From: Deltaproteobacteria bacterium
Lineage (GTDB): Bacteria; Myxococcota; UBA727; VGSZ01
DNA length: 49,311 nucleotides
Assembly: GCA_020850995.1 (NCBI GenBank)
Contig: JADZDP010000239.1
Span: 1-49,311, forward strand
Direction: 5' to 3'
The notes below the pieces were generated by a model. That model was not told where the DNA came from. It ran no database searches and saw only the letters and a program-made list of their open reading frames with translations. Positions 7,044 through 16,101 of the stretch are shown here, piece after piece; positions within the stretch are counted from its first letter, which is position 1; every line of letters starts with the position of its first letter. A program made the translations under genes and the position numbers.

Positions 7044-9497
7044 ATGGGGACGCCGGCGACCACGATGCTACCGTCGAGCGAGCGGCAGCGCGCTCGTGCG
7101 CTGGCGGTGGCGACGTTCATCTTCGTCGGCGTGGCCGCGGTCGACAGCAAGCTGTGGATCCTCTGGCACCTGGCGCACGCGACCGATCAGGTCATCCTGC
7201 GTTGGGTGCCGGTGGCTGTCGCTGGCGACCTCCTCCTCGGTGCGCTGTTCGCGTGCCTGGCGGCGCTGTCGCTGCGGCTGCCGCGCTGGCGCCGCGTCGC
7301 CGTCGGCGCCGTGGTGTGTACGGCCGTCGCTGCCGTGGTGCTCAACACCGGCAACATCCTCAAGTACGCGATCGATGAGAACCCACTCACCCTCGCCGAC
7401 TTCCTCGGCGCGCAGGGCGGCACCCTCGCCGACCTCGATCTCGTCGAGCCCGGCGACCTCTTCCCGGTGGTCGCGGCCGCGCTCGCGCACCTCGCGCTCG
7501 CGCCAGGGGCGCTGAGGCTCGGCCGGCGAGTCGCGCGCTGGCGCCTGGTGGACCAGCGCGGCGCACTGGTGCTGACGCTGCTGGTCGCCGTGCCGGGCCT
7601 GGTGGCGGGCATCGATCGCCTGTGGTGGGCCGACAGCAACTTCGACGTCGGGCGACAGCCGGTGCTCACCTTCCTCGCGAGCCTCGGCGAAGCCCCGCCC
7701 ACCACCGCAAACGTCCCCACGGGCGGCGACGCGCTGCCGAGCGCGAGCGAATGGTCTGCGTTGTTGCGTGCGCGCGGCGAAGACGGGCGCACGGCGCCCC
7801 CCGAGCGCACGTCGGGCGCCGTGCGCAACGTCATCCTCATCTACGCCGAGGGCATCCCGCGCGAGCTCACCTCCCTCGCCGATGCCACGCTCGGCAGTAC
7901 GCCGAACCTGCTGCGGCGCACGCGCGCTGACGGCGTCGAGCTGCCCCGCTACCACGCATCCATGCACCGCAGCATCGGCGCCATCTTCGAGGCCGCCTGC
8001 TCCGACTACGCGTCGCCCGACGGCGTCAGCATCACCTACCTGAACCCGCGCATCGACTGCGGCGAGCTGTCGGAAGTGATGGCGTCGCACGGCGTCACGC
8101 CCGGGCTGTTTCACTCGGGGCCCTTCGCCTTCTACGACAAGCTGCGCTTTCTCGGCCGCCGGGCCTACGCCGTCGAACACGACTCCATCACGCTGGCCAA
8201 GCCGGGCGTGTGGTCGCACCGTTGGGGCATCGACGATCGCGCAACCGTCGATGAGATACTCGCGTGGATCGACACGCTCGGCGGCGCGCGCTTCGCGGCC
8301 TGGTTCATCCCCATCGCCGCGCATTACCCGTTCTCCGTACCGCCCGACCTGCCGCCCGCGTCATCGTCGTCGTCGCACGACAAGTTGCTCGCGTCCATCT
8401 TCCACATGGATGTGTCGTTCGAGCGCCTCATGCTCGGGCTCGAGGCGCGCGGCCTCGCCGACGAGACCATGGTCATCTTCGTCGCCGATCACGGCTCACC
8501 GGACATGCTCCGGCGACGTCGCGCCACACGCGGGGCGCGCATCGCCTACGAGAACAACCTCAGCGTGCCGGCGGTGATCTTGGCGCCAGCCATCGTGCGC
8601 GGCGGGCAGCAGAGCGCGCGCCTTGGCTCCCACGTCGACCTCCTGCCCACCATGCTCGACGCCATGGGATTGCCGCCGGATCCGCGCCATCAAGGACGCT
8701 CGCTGATCGGCGAGGCGTGGGCGCCGCGGCGACATTTCGTCAGCGCCAACCTCGCCACGGGCAGCTTCGTCGGCGTCATCGATGGCGATCGCAAGTGGAT
8801 CGCACAGGTGAACAGCCGCAGACGCGAGCTGTACGATCTCGCGCTCGACCCCAACGAGCGCAAGAACCTCTGGGATCGCGAGCCCGGCGCCGAGGAGACC
8901 GTGCACGACGCGCTGCGCTTCTTGGCGTGGCAGCCGGCGCGCCTCCAGCGCGCACCTCGACGCAACGATGATTTCGACGTTGCCGCGGCCATCGCGCGCA
9001 GCGCCAGGGTGGTGGTGCGGCAAGGCGCGCAGGAGCGTGAGTGTCTGCTGGAGGACGAGGCGAGCGGCGCGCGCCGTTGCCAAGGCCTGCCGGCAGAGAC
9101 CTTCGGCGGGCGCGCGCGTGCGCGCGTTCTCGGACAAGGCGGTGCGGCGGAGCGGGAGTGTCTGCTGCTGCGTCCCCCGCCGGGCGCGGAGATCACCATC
9201 GACGCGGACGTCGGCGCCGGCGCGCCGCCCGTCTACCTGGCGATCGCGGGTCGTCTCGAGGGCGCGGCGCCCGCCGGGACCTTTCGCGTCTCGTTGGCGG
9301 CCGACGACTTCCCGCGCACGTCGACCACGCTGAGCACGAAGAGCAACTGGACGCGCGTGCACGGGCGCGTGCCGCGTACGCACGCCGTCGTCACCGTGGC
9401 TGCCACCGGCGACCAGACCGCCGATCTGTGCCTGGCGCTCGATGAGCGCGCCTGGTTCGCCGTCGGCGCCGGCGACGCCGCCGCCGCCGCCGATTGA
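7044..9497 (+). CDS. Membrane-anchored sulfatase/phosphotransferase-fold enzyme
   Basis: Encodes 817 residues from the ATG at 7044, the first start that places the membrane helices at the N-terminus. Four or five helices (about 15-190) precede an alkaline-phosphatase/sulfatase fold domain: NVILIYAEG near 261, HRSIGAIFEAAC near 307, AHYPFSVPPD near 422, VADHGSPD near 481 and HVDLLPTMLD near 529. The layout resembles LtaS/phosphoethanolamine-transferase proteins, with the active domain outside the cytoplasmic membrane. The nucleophile position carries Ser rather than the Cys-x-Pro-x-Arg formylglycine site, so classical sulfatase activity is unlikely. A beta-rich domain of about 160 residues follows. 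It probably modifies an envelope glycan or lipid. Confidence 0.8.
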   Translation: MGTPATTMLPSSERQRARALAVATFIFVGVAAVDSKLWILWHLAHATDQVILRWVPVAVAGDLLLGALFACLAALSLRLPRWRRVAVGAVVCTAVAAVVLNTGNILKYAIDENPLTLADFLGAQGGTLADLDLVEPGDLFPVVAAALAHLALAPGALRLGRRVARWRLVDQRGALVLTLLVAVPGLVAGIDRLWWADSNFDVGRQPVLTFLASLGEAPPTTANVPTGGDALPSASEWSALLRARGEDGRTAPPERTSGAVRNVILIYAEGIPRELTSLADATLGSTPNLLRRTRADGVELPRYHASMHRSIGAIFEAACSDYASPDGVSITYLNPRIDCGELSEVMASHGVTPGLFHSGPFAFYDKLRFLGRRAYAVEHDSITLAKPGVWSHRWGIDDRATVDEILAWIDTLGGARFAAWFIPIAAHYPFSVPPDLPPASSSSSHDKLLASIFHMDVSFERLMLGLEARGLADETMVIFVADHGSPDMLRRRRATRGARIAYENNLSVPAVILAPAIVRGGQQSARLGSHVDLLPTMLDAMGLPPDPRHQGRSLIGEAWAPRRHFVSANLATGSFVGVIDGDRKWIAQVNSRRRELYDLALDPNERKNLWDREPGAEETVHDALRFLAWQPARLQRAPRRNDDFDVAAAIARSARVVVRQGAQERECLLEDEASGARRCQGLPAETFGGRARARVLGQGGAAERECLLLRPPPGAEITIDADVGAGAPPVYLAIAGRLEGAAPAGTFRVSLAADDFPRTSTTLSTKSNWTRVHGRVPRTHAVVTVAATGDQTADLCLALDERAWFAVGAGDAAAAAD

Positions 9498-9512
9498 TCG
9501 GTGGCCGCGCGC

Positions 9513-10862
9513 TCATCCGCTCAGCGGCACGCACACGCCCTCGGCGCACACCAGCGGCGCGCAGCAGTCGAGCGAGGTGGCGCACGCACCACAGCTGCCG
9601 TCGACGCACGCCTGGTTGCCGCAGTCCTCGCATGAGGCACACGCGCTCGGCGCTGCGTCGCCCCCGTCGTCGCCGTCGCCGTCTGCGGGCTCGTCCACCG
9701 GGTCGGCGTCGTCGACCGGCGTGCCGGTCTCGTCGCAGCTGCCCGCGCCGTCCTCGATGCTGGCGTCCCAGCCGACGTGAATCACGCCGGCCTCCACGAT
9801 CTCGCGCACCAACAGGGCCCCCTCGACGTCGAGGGGGCCAGCGGCGACCAGCCGGGCGTTCGGCGCCCACAGGCTTCCTTGGAAGTCGAGATCACCGGCG
9901 AGCAGGATGTCGTCGGCACCGGCGACGTAGGTGCGTACGCGGCTCGGCGGCCCGCCCTCCACGCCCATCTCGAAGTCACCGGTGGCACGCAGACTGCCGC
10001 CCACGAAGACGTCGAGCTCGCCGGCGCCCTCGACCGCGATCTCGAACACGCTGACGCTCTCGAGGTCACCGCCGACGTACAGCGCCGTGGGACCAGAGAC
10101 GCGCAACCACAGCGGCGCGATGGCGGCGATGCGGTCGACGTAATAGCGCCCAGGCGGCAAGTCGAGCTCCTTGGGCTGCAGCAGGCCGATGAGGGCGTCG
10201 CGGGTCAGACCGATGGCGGCATTGTCGTTGTGCTGTTCGGCGTCGGCGATGAAGGCGTTGACGTCGAGCCGATCGCCGGGCGCGCAGGGGCAGGGTGGCG
10301 CCACCGTGACCGGTGTGTTGACCACGGCGCCCGCGGTGGTGCCGAGGCCCACGGTGGCGGACGCGGGCACGTGCAGGGTGCCCACCACGTCGGTGACGAA
10401 GCCGCGCAGATCGCCGGCGACCCAGGCATCGGCGGCAATATCGATGTCGCCGGCCGAGGTGACATCGCCGGCGGCGTAGAGCTCGCCACCGATCTCGTGG
10501 TTGCCGATAGGCAGCGCGCTGCCGCCGACCACCAGCGACCCGGCGATGGCGCTGTCACCGGTGGAGGTGAAGGAGCCGTTGGTGCCGGCGGAGCCGCCCT
10601 CCACGGGCTGCGCGGGGTCGCTTTGGAATGCGTCCACGCGCAGCACCGTCGAGAAGGCCAGATCCTCGCAGGTGCAAAGTCCGAAACGGAAGGTGGTAGC
10701 CGCGAGATCGGCGCCGCACACAGCGGCGTTGGCGGTGACGCCCACCACGCCGGGCGGTGCTTCACCGAGGTGCGCGGGCACCGTGCGCGGCGCGTCTGTC
10801 GGTGGGTCGCACGCGAGCGCGGTGAGCAACAGGAATGAAGCATACGGTGCGGTACGTGCCAT
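9513..10862 (-). CDS. Beta-repeat lipoprotein with Cys-rich C-terminus
   Basis: Encodes 449 residues from an ATG at 10862 with a lipobox TALAC near residue 18. The central region (about 80-380) is a series of short beta-strand repeats of the form V-x-G-D-L / V-G-G-S-L (GSLVVGG, GELYAAGDV, ALYVGGDLES, VFVGGSLRATG, ILLAGDLDFQGSLWAPNA), as in bactofilin-like or DUF7305-type beta-solenoids. An acidic Asp/Pro/Gly linker then leads to a Cys-rich tail (CASCEDCGNQACVDG). Together this suggests a surface-displayed solenoid on a lipid anchor. It lies downstream of the Nudix gene on the same strand after 109 bases and converges with the sulfatase-like gene. Confidence 0.75.
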   Translation of the reverse strand: MARTAPYASFLLLTALACDPPTDAPRTVPAHLGEAPPGVVGVTANAAVCGADLAATTFRFGLCTCEDLAFSTVLRVDAFQSDPAQPVEGGSAGTNGSFTSTGDSAIAGSLVVGGSALPIGNHEIGGELYAAGDVTSAGDIDIAADAWVAGDLRGFVTDVVGTLHVPASATVGLGTTAGAVVNTPVTVAPPCPCAPGDRLDVNAFIADAEQHNDNAAIGLTRDALIGLLQPKELDLPPGRYYVDRIAAIAPLWLRVSGPTALYVGGDLESVSVFEIAVEGAGELDVFVGGSLRATGDFEMGVEGGPPSRVRTYVAGADDILLAGDLDFQGSLWAPNARLVAAGPLDVEGALLVREIVEAGVIHVGWDASIEDGAGSCDETGTPVDDADPVDEPADGDGDDGGDAAPSACASCEDCGNQACVDGSCGACATSLDCCAPLVCAEGVCVPLSG

Positions 10863-10971
10863 GGAGACCTCGTCGTCCTCGAGCGGAGAGGAGCGCGCCT
10901 GCGCTGCGCCCGCGATCGGGCGCTCGTCCCTCGCGCTGCGATCGGACGCGACACAATTCACGAGGGTCGGT

Positions 10972-11688
10972 TCAACGACCGATGGGCTCGGCGCGGAAGG
11001 CGAACACCTCTGCCTGGCGCCTGCCCGTGATGCGCCGTCCGGGCCGTCGCTGCACCAGGCCGTCGTCGAGCAAGCGCCGGAACCGTCGACGGAAATTGCC
11101 GGGATCGACAGCACACCCACGCACCGCGTCGACGGCCGCGCGCAGCTCGGCCACGCTGAAGGTGGCCGGCACCAACGCGCGCGCGATGGCGGTCTCGTCC
11201 ACGTCGCGGCGCAGGTGCTCGAGGGCCCGGCGCACGATGTCGCCGTGGTCAAAGGCGAGCGGCACCGCCGGCAGCTCGGCCACTCGGTACCAAGCGACGG
11301 CGGCGGCATCGGACCCCGCGCGCACGAAGGCCGCCAGCTCCGGCGGCACCACGGCGAGGTAGGCGACGGCGATGACGCGGGCGCGCGGATCACGATCCGG
11401 CGCGCCGAACACGCCCACCTGCACGAGCGGCACACGGCCGAGCCCGGTGACGTCGAGCGGCAGGCGCGTCTCGTCGAGCAGCTCGCGGCGCGCGGCCTCG
11501 TCGAGGTCTTCGCCTTGCTGGTCCTTCGCGTCGCCGCAGCGCACGAAGCCGCCGGGCAGGGCCAGCGCGCGCGGCGGCAGGCCACGCTGGATCAACAGCA
11601 CCTTGAGATCGGCGTCGAGCACCGTGAGGGCCGCGATGTCGACCGCCACCAGGGGGCGCGGGTACTTGTCGTCGACAGTCTCGGCCAC
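10972..11688 (-). CDS. Nudix hydrolase with C-terminal winged helix, NrtR-like
   Basis: Encodes 238 residues from a GTG at 11688, eight bases after the stop of the membrane-protein gene. The Nudix box lies at about 46-72 (GGFV near 46, then E60, and AARRELLDET at about 65-74). The C-terminal 70 residues contain a winged-helix-like segment with NFRRRFRRLLDDGLV, which matches the NRNF-RK-L element of NrtR regulators. In that family the Nudix domain senses ADP-ribose and the winged helix represses NAD-biosynthesis or sugar genes; others act as ADP-ribose pyrophosphatases. The box has most catalytic acidic residues, so it may still be an enzyme. No NAD gene is nearby to name a target. Confidence 0.8.
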   Translation of the reverse strand: MAETVDDKYPRPLVAVDIAALTVLDADLKVLLIQRGLPPRALALPGGFVRCGDAKDQQGEDLDEAARRELLDETRLPLDVTGLGRVPLVQVGVFGAPDRDPRARVIAVAYLAVVPPELAAFVRAGSDAAAVAWYRVAELPAVPLAFDHGDIVRRALEHLRRDVDETAIARALVPATFSVAELRAAVDAVRGCAVDPGNFRRRFRRLLDDGLVQRRPGRRITGRRQAEVFAFRAEPIGR

Positions 11689-11696
11689 GGCGCTCT

Positions 11697-12137
11697 CTAC
11701 GTCGCCGCGCTGGGCGCGGGAAGGGACGCGCGCTTGCGCAAGCGTCGCCAGGGCAGGAGGAGCGCCGGCAGCGCCACCAGATCGGTCGGGTCGACGACGA
11801 CGAGGGCCGCCGAGAGGGGGGCCCCACCGTTCAGAGCTGCGCGAATCGGCCACTGCGCGAGCCCCACGAGGAGCCCCCACGCGTGCGCGGCGCCGGGCCA
11901 GAGCTTGGTGGCCGCGAACACGAGCCCCGTGGCCACCACCATGACGAGGGCGGCGCGCGGTCGCAGCACGGCGCGCGTGGCGAGCTCCCAGGCGCCGGCG
12001 AGCAGCACGGGGAAGAAGGCGAGGCCCGCCAGGTCGGAGAGCTTGCCCGTGACGAGGCCAGGCCAGCTCGCCTTCAGCACATGGTCGTTGACGAGCAGCA
12101 CGGCGATGGCTGCCACGACCCAGCCGCTTTGCACCAC
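11697..12137 (-). CDS. Small integral membrane protein, GKLSDLAG family
   Basis: About 146 residues with four or five predicted transmembrane helices and a basic tail (RRLRKRA). Two adjacent GTG codons (12137 and 12134) are possible starts. AGGAG lies two bases before the first and five before the second, so 12134 may be the real start. The conserved-looking NDHVLK...GKLSDLAGL stretch in the first loop recurs, from memory, in uncharacterised membrane proteins; I cannot assign a function. It precedes the Nudix gene by eight bases and is likely cotranscribed with it. It diverges from the tandem GNAT gene. Confidence 0.65.
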   Translation of the reverse strand: MVQSGWVVAAIAVLLVNDHVLKASWPGLVTGKLSDLAGLAFFPVLLAGAWELATRAVLRPRAALVMVVATGLVFAATKLWPGAAHAWGLLVGLAQWPIRAALNGGAPLSAALVVVDPTDLVALPALLLPWRRLRKRASLPAPSAAT

Positions 12138-12204
12138 GTCTCCTGGACGGGCGGGCAAGGACGGGTTCGAGCGCGCCGGCACCCGACGATGGTAGCGTCC
12201 GGGC

Positions 12205-13128
12205 GTGAACAAGCGGCAGTGGACCATCCGGGCCTTCGACCCCGCGCAGGATCGCCCCGGCGTGCAGAAGCTCTGGGCCGGCGTGTGCTCGTTCGATGGC
12301 AGCGTCCCCACGCGCACCAGCGCCGAGATCGAGGCGCGCCTCAAGCACCCAGCCCATCACGGCGGCGCGCACTGGCGGGTGGTCATCGCGGGCAACGGCG
12401 CCATCGTGGGCGCGCTCGAGGTGGGCTTCGTCGGCTCCGTGCGCACCGAGGTGATGCTCGCGGTCAACCCCGCGTGGCGCCGTCAGGGTATCGGACGCGC
12501 GCTGCTGCAAGCGGCACCGCGCGACCGCCGCTTGCTCGTGACCTCGCGCTTGAGCGTGGCGGGCACGGGTGAGCTGTTGGCCTCCGAGGGCTTCATCGAG
12601 CGCTACCGCGAGGCGCGCATGCGCCGGAAGGCCAAGGGCATCGAGGGCCTCGAGATCCCCGACGGCGCGATCGTGCAGGTCGATAGCGCACGCGACGTCG
12701 AGCGCTGCCAACGCGCGCTGGCCGAGGTGTTCGGCGACGACGCCGAGCAAGACCTCGGCTTGCTGACGGCGTGGCTGCGCCGCCCCGACTGCCGCGCGCT
12801 GTACCTGAAGGTCGGCAGCAAGGACCTCGGCATCTGCATCATCGCCGGCAGCGAGCACGCCAAGAAGAGCGAGCGCAAGCCGGACGGGGCCGCCACCATC
12901 GGCGTGGTCGAGCACGTCGGGCTCAGCAAGCAGGTGCGCGGCAAGGGCCTGTCGCGCCCGCTGGTACGCGCGGGCATGGTCGAGCTGGCCAAGATCGGCT
13001 TCGCCGATCTCGAGGTGCTGGCCGATCGGCGCCGCGCCAGCGCCGCCGAGCTGTACGAGGCCGAGGGCTTCTCCATCGTCGACGACGATGTGCACTGGAT
13101 CCGGCGCGAGCCCTGGGCCAAGGAGTGA
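12205..13128 (+). CDS. Tandem GNAT acetyltransferase
   Basis: Encodes 307 residues from a GTG at 12205. Two GNAT folds can be seen. The first has the acetyl-CoA loop NPAWRRQGIGRALL at about residues 92-105. The second has VRGKGLSRPLV near 250 followed by LEVLADRRRASAAELYEAEGF, the usual beta-strand/helix ending of a GNAT. Tandem GNATs include mycothiol synthase and arginine or aminoglycoside acyltransferases, often with one degenerate active site. The substrate is not deducible. It diverges from the small membrane-protein gene and is followed after four bases by a Cys-rich lipoprotein gene, so the two are likely cotranscribed. Confidence 0.8.
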   Translation: MNKRQWTIRAFDPAQDRPGVQKLWAGVCSFDGSVPTRTSAEIEARLKHPAHHGGAHWRVVIAGNGAIVGALEVGFVGSVRTEVMLAVNPAWRRQGIGRALLQAAPRDRRLLVTSRLSVAGTGELLASEGFIERYREARMRRKAKGIEGLEIPDGAIVQVDSARDVERCQRALAEVFGDDAEQDLGLLTAWLRRPDCRALYLKVGSKDLGICIIAGSEHAKKSERKPDGAATIGVVEHVGLSKQVRGKGLSRPLVRAGMVELAKIGFADLEVLADRRRASAAELYEAEGFSIVDDDVHWIRREPWAKE

Positions 13129-13132
13129 AGGG

Positions 13133-13486
13133 ATGAGGAGCCGTCGACTGCCGCCCTGGATGTTGGCTCCGTGCGCGCTCGCGCTACTCATCGCGGCGTG
13201 TCCGCCCGGCGAGGTGCACGTGCCCGGCAGCAAGGACATGGGCGAGGAGTGCTTCGACGACGAGGAGTGCGACGACCCCGGCACCTGCCTGAACGGAGTG
13301 TGCTCGGGCTACCCCTGTGAGGGCGACGGCAGCTGCGACAACGGGCTCGCGTGCGAGCGCGTGAGCGATCAGCAGAGCTGCGTCGTGCCGTGCGAAGATG
13401 CCAACGACTGCCTCGCGCGCCAGGAGTGCACGCAGGTGCCACGCTCGCAGGGCAACCCCGAGGACACCATCACGGTGTGCCTGTAG
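13133..13486 (+). CDS. Cys-rich lipoprotein
   Basis: Encodes 117 residues. The ATG at 13133 follows the GNAT stop by four bases, with GGAG upstream overlapping the end of that gene. The signal peptide ends with lipobox LIAAC near residue 24. The mature part is a string of short disulfide-type modules with paired Cys and Asp/Glu-Gly turns (ECFDDEECDDPGTCLNGVC, then CEGDGSCDNGLACERV). This matches the Cys modules that precede the Gly-Glu spacers of the three large lipoproteins in this window, but here no spacer follows. It may be a minimal surface lipoprotein. Function unknown. Confidence 0.72.
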   Translation: MRSRRLPPWMLAPCALALLIAACPPGEVHVPGSKDMGEECFDDEECDDPGTCLNGVCSGYPCEGDGSCDNGLACERVSDQQSCVVPCEDANDCLARQECTQVPRSQGNPEDTITVCL

Positions 13487-13495
13487 CTCAGGCCC

Positions 13496-14551
13496 TCACC
13501 GGAACGGCGGCAGCACGACTTGCAAGAGCTCGGCCGGCGCTGCCGGATCGTCGCGGTCGATCACCAGGTAGGCAGTGCCCGGCGACGAGGGATCGAGCGC
13601 GATGCCCTCCACCTTGTCGGTGAGCGGCTGGCCGCGCTCGTCGACGAGCCGCACCAGCACGTGGCTGCCGTTGGGGCGCACGAGCCCCACGGCAGTGCCC
13701 TTGACCTCGCCGTCGTCGATGGCGTTGGGGCTCGCCTCGGCAGCGGCCAGGAACACGGTGCCGGCTGCGGTGGCGCAGGCGTCGGTGAAGGTGAGGCGCG
13801 TGCCGTCGATGCTGCCCAGGTCGTGCGCCACGACATGGGTGGGCGCGGGCGCTGCGTGGGCCAGCGGATCACGCAGGTGCGCCAGCAGCGCCCGCAGCGA
13901 CAGGTCAGCGGTGGCGTCGACGGCGGGGGGCGTGCCGTTGCCGCGGTTGAACAGTCGCAGCGTGCCACCCGGCGCACCTCCCTGCGCCTCGTCGATGATG
14001 GCCATGCCCTCGATGTTGAGCTCGGTGCCGGCGAAAGCGCGAGTGGCGCGCAGGCGCGCGAACAACGCCGGCGCGGGCAGCTCCTCGACGACGGGCCCGT
14101 CCTTGGTGAAGCGCGTGAGCACCAGCACCTCGCGCGGCGACGCCGAGCCGGATCCGATGGCCAAGAGGGCGGGCGCGCCGTCGAGCGTGAGCGTGCACAC
14201 CGCCTCGAGGTCGAGCTTGTCCATCTTGTTGCCGCGCTGCTTGTCGAACTGCCGCGCGCCGCCGCGGCCTGGTGCCAGCTCGACGACGTCGACCTCGCGC
14301 CCCAGCACGTCGACCAGCGCGATGAAGCGCGTGTCGTCTTGCACCACCGCCAGGCGGCGACCCCGACCCGGCACGTCGACGAAGGCGCAGCCCGAGCCCG
14401 CGCGCACGTGCGCCGGCCGATCGCGCGTGGGGTCGGCGCCGTCGCTGTAGAAGAGCTTGCGCCGCGTCAGCACGCGCGCGCAGGGCGCGCCGTCGCTCGG
14501 CGCCTTGGATGCGCTGCTCGACATGGCGGCGACGCGGGTACCGATCTTCAT
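13496..14551 (-). CDS. Beta-propeller-like protein (DUF6929/SdiA-regulated-like)
   Basis: Encodes 351 residues from ATG 14551 (an internal ATG at 14524 is also possible). There is no signal peptide. The sequence is a run of short beta strands with propeller-like spacing: FVDVPGRGRRLAVVQDDTRFIALVDV, DKLDLEAVCTL, LNIEGMAIIDE, KVEGIALDPS and TAYLVIDRDDP. The recurring LE(A/G)...L pattern resembles phytase-like and SdiA-regulated families; the DUF6929 name is from memory and unverified. It is the last gene of a three-gene minus-strand run with the transglycosylase and ceramidase-like genes (35-base gap). Function unknown. Confidence 0.65.
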   Translation of the reverse strand: MKIGTRVAAMSSSASKAPSDGAPCARVLTRRKLFYSDGADPTRDRPAHVRAGSGCAFVDVPGRGRRLAVVQDDTRFIALVDVLGREVDVVELAPGRGGARQFDKQRGNKMDKLDLEAVCTLTLDGAPALLAIGSGSASPREVLVLTRFTKDGPVVEELPAPALFARLRATRAFAGTELNIEGMAIIDEAQGGAPGGTLRLFNRGNGTPPAVDATADLSLRALLAHLRDPLAHAAPAPTHVVAHDLGSIDGTRLTFTDACATAAGTVFLAAAEASPNAIDDGEVKGTAVGLVRPNGSHVLVRLVDERGQPLTDKVEGIALDPSSPGTAYLVIDRDDPAAPAELLQVVLPPFR

Positions 14552-14586
14552 GCTCGGCGCCAGGGTAGCGCCTGGTCCCCCGGCGC

Positions 14587-16083
14587 TCAACGGGCCGGCG
14601 CGCCCTTTTCGTCGACGAGCGGGAACACCGACACCCAGTTGTCGTAGCGCGATTGGATGTCGCTCACGTACTTCACCGGTTCGCTGCCGCGGCAGAAGCC
14701 GTGCGGCCTGCGGCGCGCCACCTTGCGATCTTCCAGGCGCAGCATGGCTTGCTCGACGTGACCAAACCACTTGTTGGGATCGAGGCCCATCTCCTTCGCG
14801 AGCATGCGCGCGTCGGCCACGTGGTGCGGCCCGGCGTTGTACGAAGCGAGCGCGAAGCGCACGCGCTGCTTGAACGGGAGCTCGGGCTCGAAGCCGCCGA
14901 TCAGCTGAGCCATGTACTTGATACCGGCGTGGATGCTGGTCTCCGGCGGACGCACGTCGCGGAAGCCGAGCGCGCGCCCGGTCTTCGGCATCACCTGGAA
15001 CAGCCCGAGCGCGCCGCACCAGCTCTCGGCGTGCTCGTCGAAGAAGCTCTCCTGGTAGGCCTGCGCGGCCATCAGGCGCCAATCGATGCCGTAGCGCGCG
15101 CTGTACTTCTTGATGAGCGGATCCCACTTCGAGATGGCGCCGGTGGTGCGTACGTCCCGCTGCGAGGGGGCGTTCTTGGTGGGGCGCGCGAAGTACTTCT
15201 TGTGCAGGCGCGCGACGGTGCGTGCGTCCTTCTGCACGAAGGCGTCGAGCGCGGCGCGCAGCAGAGCGGCGTCGGGGCGGGTGGCGAAGGCCACCGGCAC
15301 GCCGCGCTGCAACACCAAGGTGGCCTTGGCGCCCTTGCTCGCGGCGAGCTCGGTGGCGGCGATGGTGCTGTCGGCGACGGTGAGCGGCACGACACCGCTG
15401 GCCACGCGGGCGATCAGCTCCTCGGTCTCCACGTCCTCGGGCGCGTCGACGAGCGTGAAGCCGTGCTGCGCGGCCAGCGGCTCGAGCGTGGCCCGGTACG
15501 ACGACGAACGACGCACGTGGATGGCGCGGCCGCGCAGGTCCTCGGCGCGCGTCACGGGTGCCTCGCCGGCCGGCTGGACCAGCACCTCGTCGACGTGCAG
15601 GTAGGGGCGCGAGAAGGCCACGCGGGCGCTGCGCTCCGGTGTCACGCTCATGCCGGCCGCGACGAGGTCAGCGCGGCCCTCGAGCAGCCACGGGATGAGC
15701 TCGCTCGCCTCGTCGGGCACCACCGTGTCGACGCGCAGGTGGTGCTTGGCGGCGAAGGCCTTCACCAACTCGAAGTCGAAGCCCTGCTGGATGCCCTTGT
15801 AGAGGAAGAAGCTGGTGGCGTTGTTGCGCACCAGCACGCGGATCGATCCGCGGCGCTTGAGCTCGTCGAGGTCGCCGGTGGAGGGCTCGCTCTTGTGCGC
15901 CGTGAGCGCCGCCTCCATCGCCGTCGCTTCGTCGTCGATGGCCACGGGCGCTTCCGGCGGCGCCGCGGGCGCCACCTGCGTGATCTCGGGGTCCGGCGCC
16001 TCAACGTCCGCGGCGCGCGCGTCGAGGCTCGCGGTGCCGAGGCAGACGAGCACGAGCGTGACCAGCGGCGTTCGGTAGCTCAC
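14587..16083 (-). CDS. mltF: MltF-like membrane-bound lytic transglycosylase
   Basis: Encodes 498 residues from a GTG at 16083 with a cleavable signal peptide (to about DARAA, residue 25). An acidic/proline linker precedes a solute-binding-protein family 3 domain (about 75-310: IRVLVRNNATSFF, GFDFELVKAFA, LVAAGMSVTPER). A C-terminal SLT lysozyme-like domain (about 330-460) follows, with catalytic Glu in AYQESFFDEHAESW, then GALGLFQVMPKTG and a LASYNAGP motif. This order is that of MltF, which cleaves peptidoglycan glycans to 1,6-anhydromuropeptides. The Mpl ligase encoded at 19-20.5 kb would recycle the resulting peptides, a functional though not operonic link. It sits 18 bases after the ceramidase-like gene. 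Confidence 0.88.
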   Translation of the reverse strand: MSYRTPLVTLVLVCLGTASLDARAADVEAPDPEITQVAPAAPPEAPVAIDDEATAMEAALTAHKSEPSTGDLDELKRRGSIRVLVRNNATSFFLYKGIQQGFDFELVKAFAAKHHLRVDTVVPDEASELIPWLLEGRADLVAAGMSVTPERSARVAFSRPYLHVDEVLVQPAGEAPVTRAEDLRGRAIHVRRSSSYRATLEPLAAQHGFTLVDAPEDVETEELIARVASGVVPLTVADSTIAATELAASKGAKATLVLQRGVPVAFATRPDAALLRAALDAFVQKDARTVARLHKKYFARPTKNAPSQRDVRTTGAISKWDPLIKKYSARYGIDWRLMAAQAYQESFFDEHAESWCGALGLFQVMPKTGRALGFRDVRPPETSIHAGIKYMAQLIGGFEPELPFKQRVRFALASYNAGPHHVADARMLAKEMGLDPNKWFGHVEQAMLRLEDRKVARRRPHGFCRGSEPVKYVSDIQSRYDNWVSVFPLVDEKGAPAR

Positions 16084-16101
16084 GCGCGCACTGTAGCAGG
16101 C

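Noticed and set aside
9513..11585. Extended N-terminus of the beta-repeat lipoprotein (690 codons)
   Set aside because: The part above 10862 is an alternate frame of the Nudix gene; the lipobox signal peptide at 10862 marks the real start.
10972..13284. A 770-codon minus-strand frame covering Nudix, membrane-protein and GNAT regions
   Set aside because: Only the first 717 bases (Nudix) are protein-like. Beyond 11688 it runs out of frame through the small membrane-protein gene and antisense to the GNAT gene.
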